Positions 31,504-41,780 of a DNA stretch of 64,000 nucleotides are shown here, piece after piece. Under the pieces are notes generated by a model. It worked only from the letters and a program-made list of their open reading frames with translations, was not told where the DNA came from and made no database searches. The stretch covers positions 7,490,001 to 7,554,000 of the forward strand of contig NZ_CP108882.1 in the NCBI RefSeq assembly GCF_036347055.1, written 5' to 3'. The translations under genes were made by a program, and so were the position numbers. The stretch is from Streptomyces sp. NBC_00820. Lineage in GTDB: Bacteria; Actinomycetota; Actinomycetes; Streptomycetales; Streptomycetaceae. The stretch's first letter is position 1. Each line of letters starts with the position of its first letter.

Positions 31504-33342
31504 ATGGCCGAGACACCCTTCCAGCAGGATCAGTCCGGAATACCCCGCTACCTACCGATCGCCGAGCACGGCCTCATCGGTGACCTGCGCAGTGTGGCAC
31601 TGGTCGGCAGCAACGGCACCATCGACTGGTACTGCTGCCCGTCCTTCGACGCGCCCAGCGTCTTCGCGGCCGTCCTGGACGCCGAGCGCGGCGGGCGCTT
31701 CGAGCTGGGCGCCGCCGTACCGGCCCGCACCAAGCAGTTCTACTTCCCCGACACCAACGTCCTGATCACCCGCTTCTTCACCGAGGACGGGGTCGGCGAG
31801 GTACAGGACTTCATGCCGGTCACCGCGGAGTCCACCGGCGAGAACGGCCGGCACCGGCTGATCCGGCGGGTGGTCTGCGTCCGCGGCACCGTGCCCTTCC
31901 GCGTCCTCGTCGCCCCGCGCTTCAACTACGGCGCCGACCCGCACACCCTGAGCTGCCCGGACGACACCGTCGTCTTCGAGTCCCCGGACCTGTCCCTGGC
32001 GCTCACCTCGACCGTCGCCATGGAGTGCGACGGCCGGGACGCGCGCGCCGACTTCAAGCTCGGCGAGGGCGAGACCGCCGTGTTCGCGCTGGACCGGGTC
32101 GGCGACGTGGTGGCCCCGCGCGCGTGCGCCCACGCCGAGGCCGAGCGCGAGTTCAACGACACCGTCGCCTACTGGCGCCGCTGGCTCGCGCAGTCCCGCT
32201 ACCGGGGCCGCTGGCGCGAGATGGTGCACCGCTCCGCGCTCACCCTCAAGCTGCTCACCTACGCCCCGAAGGGCGCCATCATCGCCGCGCCCACCACCAG
32301 CCTGCCCGAGCAGATGGGCGGCGAGCGCAACTGGGACTACCGCTACGTCTGGGTGCGCGACGCGGCCTTCGCCGTCTACGCCCTGCTGCGGCTCGGCTTC
32401 AGCGGCGAGGCGGAAGCCTTCATGAAGTTCCTGACCACCCACATCAGTCCGGGCGACGGATCCCCCTCCGGGCCCCTGCAGATCATGTACGGCATCGACG
32501 GCCGCACCGAACTGCCCGAACGCGTACTGAGCCACCTGGAGGGCCATCAGGGCTCCGCCCCGGTCCGGGTCGGCAACGACGCCGCCAACCAGCTCCAACT
32601 GGACATCTACGGCGCCCTGATCGACTCCATCTACCTCTACGACAAGTGGGCCCAGCCCATCTCCAGCGGCCAGTGGGACGACGTGTGCCATCTGGTGAGC
32701 TGGGTGTGCGACAACTGGGACCAGCCCGACGAGGGCATCTGGGAGACCCGCGGCGGGCGCAAGAACTTCCTGTACTCGCGCCTGATGTGCTGGGTGGCCG
32801 TCGAGCGCGCCATCCGGCTGGCCAACCGGCGCGGGCTGCCCGCCGACCTGCCCCGCTGGCGCCAGTCCCGCGACGCCATCTACCGGCGGATCATGGAGCG
32901 CGGCTGGTCGGAACGGCGGGGCGCCTTCGTGCAGTACGAGGACGGTGACGTCCTGGACGCCTCCGTGCTGATGATGCCGCTCGCCAAGTTCATCGCGCCC
33001 ACGGACCCCAAGTGGCTCTCCACTCTGGACGCCCTTTCCGAGGACCTGGTCTCCGACTCCCTCGTCTACCGCTACGACCCGCAGGCCAGCCCCGACGGAC
33101 TGCGCGGCGACGAAGGGACCTTCTCCATCTGCTCGTTCTGGTACGTCGAGGCGCTCGTGCGCGCCGGACGGGTCGACGAGGCCCGGCTCGCCTTCGAGAA
33201 GATGCTCACCTACGCCAACCATCTCGGCCTGTACGCCGAGGAGATCGGCCGCACCGGTGAGCAACAGGGCAACTTCCCGCAGGCGTTCACCCACCTGTCC
33301 CTGATCAGTGCCGCGTTCAACCTCGACCGCGCCCTGGGGTGA
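31504..33342 (+). CDS. Glycoside hydrolase family 15 protein (glucoamylase/trehalase-like)
   Basis: A 612-residue cytosolic enzyme. The N-terminal beta-sandwich domain (about 1-220: [39 protein letters not shown]) is followed by the alpha/alpha toroid (about 230-610) with [20 protein letters not shown] (about 275-294), and [20 protein letters not shown] (about 536-555) supplying the acid/base pair region. Actinobacterial relatives include trehalases and glucan hydrolases. ATG 31504 follows GGGAGG. Direct repeats GAACACTCGCC at 31402 and 31427 lie in the 296-bp upstream region. Confidence 0.88.
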   Translation: MAETPFQQDQSGIPRYLPIAEHGLIGDLRSVALVGSNGTIDWYCCPSFDAPSVFAAVLDAERGGRFELGAAVPARTKQFYFPDTNVLITRFFTEDGVGEVQDFMPVTAESTGENGRHRLIRRVVCVRGTVPFRVLVAPRFNYGADPHTLSCPDDTVVFESPDLSLALTSTVAMECDGRDARADFKLGEGETAVFALDRVGDVVAPRACAHAEAEREFNDTVAYWRRWLAQSRYRGRWREMVHRSALTLKLLTYAPKGAIIAAPTTSLPEQMGGERNWDYRYVWVRDAAFAVYALLRLGFSGEAEAFMKFLTTHISPGDGSPSGPLQIMYGIDGRTELPERVLSHLEGHQGSAPVRVGNDAANQLQLDIYGALIDSIYLYDKWAQPISSGQWDDVCHLVSWVCDNWDQPDEGIWETRGGRKNFLYSRLMCWVAVERAIRLANRRGLPADLPRWRQSRDAIYRRIMERGWSERRGAFVQYEDGDVLDASVLMMPLAKFIAPTDPKWLSTLDALSEDLVSDSLVYRYDPQASPDGLRGDEGTFSICSFWYVEALVRAGRVDEARLAFEKMLTYANHLGLYAEEIGRTGEQQGNFPQAFTHLSLISAAFNLDRALG

Positions 33343-33354
33343 ACGCGGGACCGC

Positions 33355-34686
33355 TCAGGCGAAACGCGAACTCGGCACCGGCCCGGCGGAGGTGAGGCGG
33401 GTGCGCGGCCCGTTCAGCCACGTGCCGCGCACGGCCGCGACGAACGCGGTGAACGCCTCGTCGGTATCGGCGGGCCCCTCGTCGTCCCCGTCCTCGACGG
33501 CGAGGTCCGCCGCCGTGACCGAGGCGGCGATCTCCGCCTCCGGCCGGTCGTCGGCGGGACCCCGCTCGACGCCGCCGTCCGCGCCCTGGCGCAGCTGTTC
33601 ACCCCAGGGTGCCACCACCGTCTGGTGCAGCAGGCCCACGCTGTCCGCCGTGACGACCGGCGCGTCCGTCCAGCAGCTCGCGTGCTCGTGCAGCACCTGC
33701 CCCGGCAGCCGTTCGACGAGCTGCCCGAGGATCTCGGGGCCGTCGTCGTGGGCCGCCACGCCGTTCAGGTCGTAGGCGACCACCACCGTGTCCGTCCGGC
33801 CGGGCGTGAACGGCTCGGCCGGCAGGCCCAGCACCTCGGCGGCGGCGAGGCCCAGGACCCGGGAGTCGCGGTCGGGCAGCAGCGACACCGACCGCGGCCG
33901 CACCTCGGCCGCCTCCAGCAGCGTCCGCAGCCGCAGCAGGCCCCGCAGGCACCGCGCGGGGTCGTCCTGCAGCCAGGCGTACCGGCCGGTCATCCCCGCG
34001 TCGAAACCGTACGGGGAGACCGCGCCCAGCACGGTGCCGCCGAGCACGTACTGCCAGCCGCGCAGATCGGTCGGGCCGAGGCCGCCCGCCCGCTCGGCGT
34101 CCCCCGCGCGCAGCAGCATCCGGCTCTGCCGGTCGCGCGTCGGCTGCCACTGCGCGTCCTCCGGGTCGTCGAGCAGCGCGTGGTGGCGCCGGGCCGTCGC
34201 CAGGTCGCCCGCCATGATCGCGTTGAACACCAGGAGATAGCGGTCCGGCCACTCGGCGAACCGGTCCTCGTGCCGGGCCAGTTCGGCCACCGCCTCGCCG
34301 TGGCGGCCCTCGCCCTCGTACGCCGACACCAGCTCGCGCAGCAGCCCGAGCGACTCCGGGCGCAGGCGCAGGGCCTCCCGCAGGGCGGGGATCGCCAGAT
34401 AGTGCACACCGCGCTCGACGCACGCGTACCCGTAGTCGTAGAGCGCGCGCGCCTGTCCGGGGTCGGCGGTCAGGGCGGCCGCCGCCTCGGCCAGGTCGTC
34501 GAAGCCCGCCGCGCCGGCCGCCCGCCTCACCACCAGGGCCACCTCGCCCAACGGCTGGTCCTCCCCGGTGGCCCGCAACTGCCGCAGCGCGCCCGGCACG
34601 TCACCGGATTCGAGGGAATCCCAGGCCTTGAGGAGTTCGGGGGACTTCGGACGGCGATTCCTGCGCGAGAACATGACGGAGAGCAT
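33355..34686 (-). CDS. Tetratricopeptide-like protein
   Basis: A 443-residue soluble protein. Helical repeats are seen in the first half: AWDSLESGDVPGALRQLRA, ALYDYGYACVERGVHYLAIP, LLRELVSAYEGEGRHGEAVAEL, in the 34-residue TPR style (about residues 20-170). The second half is a separate domain (about 200-380: GWQYVLGGTVLGAVSPYGF, TVVVAYDLNGVAAHDDGPE) without a recognised motif. It ends 13 bp from the convergent GH15 stop. MFSRRNRR at 34674 is an alternative start. Role unknown; scaffold for protein interactions is likely. Confidence 0.7.
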   Translation of the reverse strand: MLSVMFSRRNRRPKSPELLKAWDSLESGDVPGALRQLRATGEDQPLGEVALVVRRAAGAAGFDDLAEAAAALTADPGQARALYDYGYACVERGVHYLAIPALREALRLRPESLGLLRELVSAYEGEGRHGEAVAELARHEDRFAEWPDRYLLVFNAIMAGDLATARRHHALLDDPEDAQWQPTRDRQSRMLLRAGDAERAGGLGPTDLRGWQYVLGGTVLGAVSPYGFDAGMTGRYAWLQDDPARCLRGLLRLRTLLEAAEVRPRSVSLLPDRDSRVLGLAAAEVLGLPAEPFTPGRTDTVVVAYDLNGVAAHDDGPEILGQLVERLPGQVLHEHASCWTDAPVVTADSVGLLHQTVVAPWGEQLRQGADGGVERGPADDRPEAEIAASVTAADLAVEDGDDEGPADTDEAFTAFVAAVRGTWLNGPRTRLTSAGPVPSSRFA

Positions 34687-34726
34687 CGCCTGTCACCTGA
34701 TGTGTCCTCAACACATTTCTGCGCCC

Positions 34727-37486
34727 TCAGAGCGACGCGGAGCCTCGCGGCAGCGGCTGCTCCGCCCAGATGATCTTGCCGGTGGGGGTGTAGCGGGTGC
34801 CCCAGCGGTCGGCCACCTGGGCGACCAGGAACAGGCCCCGGCCGCCCTCGTCGGTGCTCGCCGCGTAGCGCAGGTGCGGCGAGGTGGTGCTGTGGTCGGA
34901 CACCTCGCAGATCAGCGTGCGGCCGCGCAGCAGCCGTACCCCGATGGGACCGCGCCCGTAGCGGATGGCGTTGGTGACCAGCTCGCTCAGGATCAGCTCC
35001 GTCGTGAACGACAGCTCCTCCAGGTCCCACTCGGACAACTGCCGGGTGACCGCGGCCCGCACCTGTGCGACGGCCGCCGGATCCGACGGCACCTGCCACT
35101 CCGCCACTCGGTCGGGGCCGAGGACACGGGTCTGCGCCACGATCAGCGCGACGTCGTCGCGGGGCCGGGCCGGCAGCCGGTCCAGCACCGTCCGGCAGGT
35201 CTCCTCCGGCGTGGCACCCGCCGTGCGGCTCAGCGCGTCGCGCAGCAGGTCGAGTCCCACATCGATGTCCCGGTCCCGGTCCTCCACCAGTCCGTCGGTG
35301 TACAGCACCAGCCGGCTGCCCTCCGCCAGTTCCAGATCGACGGTCTCGAACGGCATTCCGCCCAGGCCCAGCGGGGGACCGGCGGGCACGTCCGCGAACG
35401 CCACGCTGCCGTCCGGCTGCACCACCGCGGGCGGCGGATGACCGGCCCGGGCGACGGTGCAGCGCCGGGACACCGGGTCGTACACCGCGTACAGACAGGT
35501 CGCCCCGGTGACCGCGGCGGCGCCGTCGGCCGGGGTCTCGTCCTGGTCGATACGGCCCACCAGCTCGTCCAGCAGACCGAGCAGTTCGTCCGGCGGCAGG
35601 TCCAGCGCGGAGAAGTTGTGCACGGCCGTACGCAGCCGTCCCATCGTCGCCGCAGCGTGCAGTCCGTGCCCCACGACGTCCCCGACCACGAGCGCCACCC
35701 GCGCCCCGGACAGCGGCAGCACGTCGAACCAGTCGCCGCCCACGCCCGACTGCGCCGGCAGATAGCGGTAGGCGATCTCCAGCGCGTCCTGCCCGGGCAG
35801 CGTGCGGGGCAGCAGACTGCGCTGGAGCGTCACCGCCAGACTGTGCTCACGGGTGTAGCGGCGGGCGTTGTCGATGGACACGGCGGCCCGCGCGACCAGT
35901 TCCTCGGCGAGGGCCAGCTCCTCGGCGTCGAACGGCTGCGGCTTCTCCGCGCGCCAGAAGGTCGCCACCCCGAGGACCAGGCTGCCCGCCCGCAGCGGAA
36001 CGGAGATCAGCGAGTGGATGCCGTAGCCGACGATCTGCTCGGTGCGCTCCAGGTCCTGCGCCTGCCAGCCGGGCGCGTCGCGCAGCCGGGGCTCCACCAC
36101 CGACTGCCCCGTCGTCAGGCTGCGCGCCTGCGGCGAGGTCGGTACGAACCGGATGCGCTCGCCCACCGGATACAGCGGGGCGTCCTTGCGGACACCGGCG
36201 CAGGCCGTACGGAGCAGCGCCGTGCCGGGCCGGGGCTCCTCGCCCTTCAGTACCGTTTCGAACAGGTCCACGGTGGCGAAGTCCGCGAACCGGGGCACCG
36301 CCAGCTCGGCCAGTTCCTGTGCCGTACGGGTCACGTCCAGGCTGGTGCCGATGCCCACCCCGGCGTCGTACAGCATGTTCAGCCGCTCGCGGGCCACCTC
36401 GGCCCGGCCGGACAGTGCGCGCAGCTCCGTGGAGTCGCGCAGCGTGGTGACGCTGCCCGGCGGGCCGCCGCGCAGGTCGGTGGGGCGCTGGTTGATGGCC
36501 AGCAACCGGTCCTTGACCAGGTGGACCTCGTCGGTCGCGATCCGCCCCGAGGCCAGCAGCCCGGCCGTCTCGTCGTCCAGACCCAGGTCCAGCACCTGCC
36601 GCAGCTCGGCGTCCTCGGGCAGCCCCAGCAAGCGGTGCGCCTCGTCGTTGGCGAGGAGCAGCCGCCCGTCACCGCTCACGATCAGCACGCCCTCGCGGAC
36701 GGCGTGCAGCACCGCGTCGTGGTGTTCGTACATCCGGGTCATCTCGTACGGCCCGAGTCCGTGCGTCTGCCGCAGCAGCCTTCTGCTGACCAGGGCGGTA
36801 CCCGCGGTGGCCAGCGCGAGCGCCGCCGCGGCCGACGCGAGCAGCAGGGGCAGCTGCTGGTCCGCCGCCCCGCCGACGTGCGCGGTGGTGATGCCGGCCG
36901 ACACCAGGCCCACCACCTTGCCGCCGGAGTCCTTCACGGGCACCACGACCTGCACGAGCGGGCCTATGGTCCCGTTGATCTCCTCGACGACCGTCTCACC
37001 GGCCACGGCCGGCCCGATGGTGCCGACGAACTTCTTGCCGATGCGGTCCCGTTGGGGGTGCGTGTAGCGGATGCCGTCGGTGTTCATCACCACGACGAAG
37101 TCCACTCCGGTCGCCTTGCGGGCGGCCTCCGCCGACGGCTGGAGGAGCGCCGTCGGATCGGGGGCGCGCAGCGCGGCGGCCGTCCCCGGGGCGTTGGCGT
37201 ACGACTCGGCCACGGCGAGCGAACGGTTGCGGGCCTCCAGGATGCTGTCGTGCCGCACCTGCAGCACCTGCGCCACCACGGCCGAGACGACCAGCAGCAG
37301 CACGATCACCACCTGCAGCAGGAACACCTGCCCGGCCACACTGCGCCCGGTCACCGCCGCCCGCAGCATTCCGGGCCGGCCGTCGTCCACCCCGCCTGCC
37401 CCCGACTGCCGTGCGCCGGCCGGCGCACGCCGGTACCCGAACGGACGGAGCGGCCGCGAGTCGGGCCGGCCGGGCAGTCGCACCAT
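34727..37486 (-). CDS. Membrane sensor SpoIIE-type PP2C phosphatase with PAS, GAF and HATPase domains
   Basis: A 919-residue regulator. Order: first membrane helix (VFLLQVVIVLLLVVSAVVAQ, about 50-70), extracellular Cache-like sensor (about 75-205, VDFVVVMNTDGIRYTHP), second membrane helix (about 212-235), PAS (about 245-350), GAF (about 375-545, TVDLFETVLKGEE), PP2C/SpoIIE phosphatase (about 560-775: VGGDWFDVLPLSG, GDVVGHG, LYTDGLVE, DDVALIV) and anti-sigma-type HATPase_c_2 (about 790-915: ILSELVTNAIRYGRGPIGV, STDEGGRGLFLV). Such proteins control anti-sigma factor antagonists in response to an external ligand. ATG 37486 was chosen; upstream codons are less biased. Confidence 0.88.
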   Translation of the reverse strand: MVRLPGRPDSRPLRPFGYRRAPAGARQSGAGGVDDGRPGMLRAAVTGRSVAGQVFLLQVVIVLLLVVSAVVAQVLQVRHDSILEARNRSLAVAESYANAPGTAAALRAPDPTALLQPSAEAARKATGVDFVVVMNTDGIRYTHPQRDRIGKKFVGTIGPAVAGETVVEEINGTIGPLVQVVVPVKDSGGKVVGLVSAGITTAHVGGAADQQLPLLLASAAAALALATAGTALVSRRLLRQTHGLGPYEMTRMYEHHDAVLHAVREGVLIVSGDGRLLLANDEAHRLLGLPEDAELRQVLDLGLDDETAGLLASGRIATDEVHLVKDRLLAINQRPTDLRGGPPGSVTTLRDSTELRALSGRAEVARERLNMLYDAGVGIGTSLDVTRTAQELAELAVPRFADFATVDLFETVLKGEEPRPGTALLRTACAGVRKDAPLYPVGERIRFVPTSPQARSLTTGQSVVEPRLRDAPGWQAQDLERTEQIVGYGIHSLISVPLRAGSLVLGVATFWRAEKPQPFDAEELALAEELVARAAVSIDNARRYTREHSLAVTLQRSLLPRTLPGQDALEIAYRYLPAQSGVGGDWFDVLPLSGARVALVVGDVVGHGLHAAATMGRLRTAVHNFSALDLPPDELLGLLDELVGRIDQDETPADGAAAVTGATCLYAVYDPVSRRCTVARAGHPPPAVVQPDGSVAFADVPAGPPLGLGGMPFETVDLELAEGSRLVLYTDGLVEDRDRDIDVGLDLLRDALSRTAGATPEETCRTVLDRLPARPRDDVALIVAQTRVLGPDRVAEWQVPSDPAAVAQVRAAVTRQLSEWDLEELSFTTELILSELVTNAIRYGRGPIGVRLLRGRTLICEVSDHSTTSPHLRYAASTDEGGRGLFLVAQVADRWGTRYTPTGKIIWAEQPLPRGSASL

Positions 37487-37786
37487 GTGCCCATGTCTAC
37501 ACCGCCGAGCCCGGACAGGCGAGGGCGTTGTGCGAGAGACGGGTGTGAAGTCGGTGGCGTGTGCGCACCGCGCGTGCGCGTGCCGTGCCGGCGGAACGGG
37601 CGTCACGGCCGTCCGCGTACGCCACCGGCCCGTCGTACGTCCCCGTCACCCCCTTGCACCACACCCCTCATACCACTGCCGCACACGGGTGGCAGGACAC
37701 CGCGCGGGCTCCTAGTAATGGTGTGCGTAACGCCGCGTGCCGCACTCGGGGGTGTTGGGCGGTCGCACCCTTCTCCAGGAGCCGAG
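37487..37786. other. Divergent promoter region
   Basis: This 300-bp region lies between the SpoIIE phosphatase gene and the repeat membrane protein gene and must hold both promoters. A small AT-richer patch (CCTAGTAATGGTGTGCG, about 37712-37728) is the only notable sequence; no operator is clear. Confidence 0.35.
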
Positions 37787-38923
37787 ATGAACACCCGCTC
37801 TTCCGCCCTTTGCCCCGACGACCCCGCCATACCCCCGGCGACAGCCGCCACCGGCGTCGCCACAGCCGAACCCGACCCTGACCCTGATCCCGACCCCGAC
37901 TTCCGCTCCGCAGCGCCCCCGGAGAAGCACGCCGAGGCCCCGCCCGTGGACGACGCCCCGTACGACGATCCGCTGCACGGCCTGCTCCACAGAGCCGTCG
38001 CCGACCGTCCCCTGGAGGACGTCGTCGAACTCATCACCCTGCTGGAGAGCTCACCGGAGCACGCCCCGGCCACCGCCGACGCGCTGCGCGCGGCCGGTGT
38101 CGACCGCTCCGTCGAGGACGTCACCCGTCTGGTCACCCTCCTCACCCGGCCGCCCCGCGGCACCGAGAGCGCCGACGAAGCGATCCGCGCCGCCGCCGAG
38201 CACCGCCCGGTGGACGAGGTCACCCAGTTGATGGAACTGCTGCACCGCACGCCGCTGGAGCCCCACTGCGGGCGTGCGGCCGTCCAGGCGGCGGCCGTCA
38301 ACCGGCCGGTCGGGGAACTCGCCGAGCTGATCGGCCGACTGCCCGCCGGACGACCGGATCAGGGCGCCCCGCCACCGCCCGCCGTGGCCGCCGCCGGGGT
38401 CCCGGCCGGGGTTCCCGCCGGGACCGGGTCTCCGCCCGCCGTACCGCCACCGCAGCCGGCGACGCCGGCCGCGCCGACCGCTCCGGGCCCCAAGTCCCGC
38501 GCACCCGAGGCAGGACGGGCCCCCACGACCGTCCTCTGGATCGCGCGGGTGGCCGCGCTGACGGTCTTCCTGTGCGGGGTGGCGCACGCCCCGCGCTCCT
38601 GGACCGGGCTGTCCCACAGCGTCCTCGCGGCCACCCTCCTGGCATCCGGGTCCTGTCTGCTCCTCGCGCTGGCGCTGCTCGTGCGCGCGGTACAGATCCG
38701 GCTGGTGGCGGCGACCGTCACGCTGGTCGTGACGGCGTTCCTCGCCGCCACTCAGGTGCTCGGCGGACGCTTCGGCCTGCCGGACCCCGCCCGGCCCGCG
38801 ACCGCCATGCTCGCCCCGCCCGGGATCGCGGGCACGGTCGCCGCGGCGGCCGCACTCGCGGCCCTGGTGGTGCTGCTGACCGCCCTCACGACGGCCAACT
38901 CCCGCCGGGGCGAGGGCCGCTGA
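37787..38923 (+). CDS. Membrane protein with four helical repeats in its cytosolic domain
   Basis: A 378-residue protein; ATG 37787 follows CAGGAG. An acidic N-terminus with a DP repeat (EPDPDPDPDPDF) precedes four copies of an about 36-residue repeat: AVADRPLEDVVELITLLE, AGVDRSVEDVTRLVTLLT, AAEHRPVDEVTQLMELLH, AAVNRPVGELAELIGRLP (residues about 70-190). A Pro/Ala linker leads to four membrane helices (about 255-372). The repeats look like a protein-binding solenoid. No enzymatic motif. The family appears specific to Streptomyces, from what I recall. Confidence 0.7.
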   Translation: MNTRSSALCPDDPAIPPATAATGVATAEPDPDPDPDPDFRSAAPPEKHAEAPPVDDAPYDDPLHGLLHRAVADRPLEDVVELITLLESSPEHAPATADALRAAGVDRSVEDVTRLVTLLTRPPRGTESADEAIRAAAEHRPVDEVTQLMELLHRTPLEPHCGRAAVQAAAVNRPVGELAELIGRLPAGRPDQGAPPPPAVAAAGVPAGVPAGTGSPPAVPPPQPATPAAPTAPGPKSRAPEAGRAPTTVLWIARVAALTVFLCGVAHAPRSWTGLSHSVLAATLLASGSCLLLALALLVRAVQIRLVAATVTLVVTAFLAATQVLGGRFGLPDPARPATAMLAPPGIAGTVAAAAALAALVVLLTALTTANSRRGEGR

Positions 38924-38924
38924 G

Positions 38925-39734
38925 TCAGCCGGCCGCCGCCGCGTCCACCGGACGCAGCACCAGGTGACCGTCCATCCGGGCGGCCACCATGGCGAACGGG
39001 ACGGTGTCCACCTCAAGGCACATCGCCACATCCTGGGGATGGACACCCTCCCAGCCGAGCCGCACCCCCTCGGCGAGCCGGCCGGCGGCCCCGGAGCGCC
39101 GGGCCCGGTCGAGGTAGGGGGCGGGGTCGGTACCGGACGCGGGGCCGGTCCCGGTTCCTGTTCCGGTGGCGGTGGCGGTGGCGGTGGCGGTGACGGTGGC
39201 GGTCCCGATTCCGGTGGCGGTGGCGGTGTCGGTGGCGGTGTCGGTGGCGGTCGGGGCGGCAAGGGCCGCGATGTACTGGGCGCAGGCGAGGTCCTCCTCC
39301 GCCCGCCCGCCGTCCCCGGTGACCACGAAGGTCACCCGCTCCGGCCGGGCCCGCCGCAGGACCTCGGCCGTCGCCCCGGCCACCGCGAAGCTCGCGCACA
39401 GCAGCAGCCGCGCCTCCGCGACCGCCAGGGCCCCGGCTGTCCCGGCCGTGGTCTTCTGTACGACCGTACGGCCGCGCACGTCGAGGGAGCGCAGCAGGGC
39501 GGGTGAGTTGGCCAGGTCGAAGCCGGGCACCGGCGGACCGTCCTGGAAGGCCAGCCAGTCGCGGTGACGGGCCTTCAGCTCCAGGGCCTCTTCCTGCGTA
39601 CCGGCGAAGACGATCTTCTCCGCACCGCCCCGGAACGCCCAGGCGGCCACGGTGAACGCGCGCATCACATCGACGACCACGGCGACATCGGGGGCCACGG
39701 GCGCGCCGGGGATCCCTGTGTAGGTGGGCTGCAT
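38925..39734 (-). CDS. 2-phosphosulfolactate phosphatase (ComB family) with a Thr-Ala/Thr-Gly repeat insertion
   Basis: A 269-residue protein of PF04029 (ComB), which removes phosphate from 2-phosphosulfolactate in coenzyme M or sulfolactate synthesis. Family features: [15 protein letters not shown] (about 20-34), [21 protein letters not shown] (about 76-96, quoted parts SPALLRSLD and [10 protein letters not shown]), [19 protein letters not shown] (about 137-155). Residues about 161-206 are an insertion of [18 protein letters not shown] low complexity coded by GGTGGC hexamers. It falls after a conserved helix, likely at a loop, so activity may survive. Its role in Streptomyces is unknown. ATG 39734 is preferred to 39752. 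Confidence 0.75.
   Translation of the reverse strand: MQPTYTGIPGAPVAPDVAVVVDVMRAFTVAAWAFRGGAEKIVFAGTQEEALELKARHRDWLAFQDGPPVPGFDLANSPALLRSLDVRGRTVVQKTTAGTAGALAVAEARLLLCASFAVAGATAEVLRRARPERVTFVVTGDGGRAEEDLACAQYIAALAAPTATDTATDTATATGIGTATVTATATATATGTGTGTGPASGTDPAPYLDRARRSGAAGRLAEGVRLGWEGVHPQDVAMCLEVDTVPFAMVAARMDGHLVLRPVDAAAAG
39155..39260. repeat. In-frame hexanucleotide array (GGTGGC) within the ComB-like gene
   Basis: About 17 imperfect copies of GGTGGC/GGTGTC on the plus strand, coding for Thr-Ala and Thr-Gly dipeptides on the minus strand in the ComB-like protein. Confidence 0.75.
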
Positions 39735-39796
39735 CGCTCCATGGTGGGGCATGCGGCATGCGGCTGCGCGGAAATTCCCGGAGCTCCGCGAGAGCC

Positions 39797-40096
39797 TCAG
39801 ACCTCGTCGGCCTCGGACGGCAGCGGGCGCGGAGTGCGCAGGGAGCGCAGGGAGCGCAGGGCGATGAGCAGGACGCCGATGTCGTCCAGATAGACCGGGT
39901 CGGGGAGCAGGTCGGTCGGCAGCACGAGGTACAGCACCGCACCCCAGAACACCCAGCGCGGGCCCGTGGGCAGCCCGGCCCGCCGCAGGGTGCGCCGGGC
40001 CCGGACCAGCCGTATCAGCAGGCCGATGGCGACGGCCAGCACCAGCGCGGCGACGACGGCCGCGACGATCAGGAGCAGGGTCGTACTGGAATCCAT
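39797..40096 (-). CDS. YkvA family (DUF1232) small membrane protein
   Basis: A 99-residue protein. One N-terminal membrane helix ([22 protein letters not shown], about residues 7-28) is followed by the DUF1232 core [21 protein letters not shown] (about 54-74, in parts [11 protein letters not shown] and YLDDIGVLL). The family is widespread and of unknown function. It ends upstream of the ComB-like gene by about 60 bp in the same direction. Confidence 0.8.
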   Translation of the reverse strand: MDSSTTLLLIVAAVVAALVLAVAIGLLIRLVRARRTLRRAGLPTGPRWVFWGAVLYLVLPTDLLPDPVYLDDIGVLLIALRSLRSLRTPRPLPSEADEV

Positions 40097-40295
40097 GCGG
40101 CCTCCCGGCTCTCTGGCGGTGCGTCGGTGTCGCTGCCGTGGTGCTTCAGTGCGTCGGTGCTTCAGCGCTGTGGTGCGTCGGTGCGGGCGGCGCTTTTGGT
40201 CCGACCGGTCGGTCGGCCGCGTCGCGACGACGGCCGTCCCGGACAGCGGTCGTCGCGGTGAACGGCTGTCCCGGACCGCGGCTTTCAGTCCCCGG

Positions 40296-41519
40296 CTAAG
40301 CCTGTCGGTCCGTGCTCTCCGTACCCTGCGTGCTCTCCGTGCCCTGTGTGTCCTCCGTGCCCTGCGGGCCGTCGTCGGCGGGCGACGCCTTCGGGCCCGG
40401 TGCGGGGAGCGACCCCTTGCCCGTGAACCTGAACCTTTCGAAGGTCCGCGTCAACTGCTGAAGCGGGGACGGCTGCCGGGTGCCGGGCCGTTGCTGCGGC
40501 AGGGCCGGGCCGGAGGGCGTGTCCCGGTAGGCGACCAGTGCCTCGTGGGCGTCCTCCGCCGCCTGCCGGTACAGGTCCCGGGACTTCGTCATGGCCTCCA
40601 GCGCCTCGGCGTACATCGTGACCCGTCGCCGTTCGCGCTCCAGCTGCTCCTGGAGGGTCAGCAGCGTCCAGTTGTCGCGCAGGTCCGCCAGGGCCTCCTC
40701 CATGCCGCGCGGCATGGGCCGGCGCAGGGCGGCGAAGTGCCGCAGCGCGGAGAAGAGTTCGGTGGGTTCCGAGCCGTCGAGGAAGACGCTGCGCACACTG
40801 TGCTCGTGCGCCTCGTACCCGTCCGGCGCGGGGTCCGGCGGCAGCAGGACCGCTCCGCCGCGTGGCACCTCGACACCGAGGTCCTTCAGCGCCCAGTTGA
40901 CGGCGCGGAACTGCTGCGGCGCGGCGCGGTGCTCCAGCACCCGGTGCCGCAGCCCCGGCGGGAGCAGCCGGGCCAGGGGCTGCCGGCCGTCCTCGTCCGG
41001 TGTCATCGCCTCGTGCACGACCAGGTTGACGCACCACGCCTCGCGGGCCGCGTCCCGCAGCCGGTGGCGCATCTCCTTGTCGTCCTCGGGCAGCGCGTTG
41101 ACCTGCCGGTAGCGCAGGTCCTCGACGGTGGGGTGGTGGTCCCAGTCACCGTCGTACCCCAGTGGCGTGCCGCCCTCCGGCCAGAACCGGGTGGCGGGCG
41201 AGGGCCACGACTCGTCCCACTGCCGCTCCGCCTCCGCGACGAGCGTCCATTCGTGTTCCCCCAGCCGCCGCTGCCGTGGCACGAGGGTCAGCCGGGCCCG
41301 CACGGTGACCGTGCCCCCGACCTGCCAGCGCGCCTCGAAGATCAGGTGGCCGGATTCCTCGGGCGCCGACGGCTCGGCGAAGTCGTCGATGTCACCGTTT
41401 TCCTTGCGCCGGCGCAGGGTACGGCGGACGACGTCCTCGGTGGCGGGACCTGTGTGGCGGCCACGGGCCGCCCAGACGGTCTGCGGGATGGTGGCGCGGC
41501 CGGTGGCGGAGTTCGACAT
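40296..41519 (-). CDS. Hypothetical soluble protein with coiled-coil and C-terminal repeat
   Basis: A 407-residue protein without membrane segments. An N-terminal region (about 1-170) has WQVGGTVTVRARLTLVPRQ and Trp-rich patches; the middle (about 275-325) is helical (LRDNWTLLTLQEQLERERRRV); the C-terminus holds GTEDTQGTESTQGTESTDRQA, a short repeat coded by CCTGCGTGCTCTCCGTG units. No domain is recognised. The 199-bp spacer downstream (40097-40295) contains repeats of GGTGCGTCGGTGCTTCAG and no supported gene. Confidence 0.6.
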   Translation of the reverse strand: MSNSATGRATIPQTVWAARGRHTGPATEDVVRRTLRRRKENGDIDDFAEPSAPEESGHLIFEARWQVGGTVTVRARLTLVPRQRRLGEHEWTLVAEAERQWDESWPSPATRFWPEGGTPLGYDGDWDHHPTVEDLRYRQVNALPEDDKEMRHRLRDAAREAWCVNLVVHEAMTPDEDGRQPLARLLPPGLRHRVLEHRAAPQQFRAVNWALKDLGVEVPRGGAVLLPPDPAPDGYEAHEHSVRSVFLDGSEPTELFSALRHFAALRRPMPRGMEEALADLRDNWTLLTLQEQLERERRRVTMYAEALEAMTKSRDLYRQAAEDAHEALVAYRDTPSGPALPQQRPGTRQPSPLQQLTRTFERFRFTGKGSLPAPGPKASPADDGPQGTEDTQGTESTQGTESTDRQA

Positions 41520-41780
41520 GAGCCAATCTGCTGATGGGGGCGTGTGCGTCTTCCAGTATCACCCATCGCCGATCAAAGGCCCGGGCACCCCGACGGGTGA
41601 GCCGGGGCAGGGGCGCGCGGGCGGGGCGGTCACGAAGGGATCGCACGGCGCGGTACGGCGCTCAGGGGCGCGCGTCGAGGCGTGCGGCCCGGGCGAGCGC
41701 GTGTGCGTAACGGGCGCGGCAGCGGCAGCGGCAGCGCGTGCTCCGGACCGGCAGGCGGCCGGGAGCAGCGCGCGGGAACA
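41520..41780. other. Upstream region of the 407-aa gene
   Basis: This stretch between the fprA-type terminator and the start at 41519 contains GGCAGC repeats (about 41717-41735) and otherwise nothing I can name. It must contain the promoter of the leftward gene. Confidence 0.3.

Noticed and set aside
34568..37786. Very long open frame on the plus strand opposite the SpoIIE phosphatase gene
   Set aside because: It is a shadow of GC-biased codons. Only its last part (37787-38923) has a ribosome site and real protein character.
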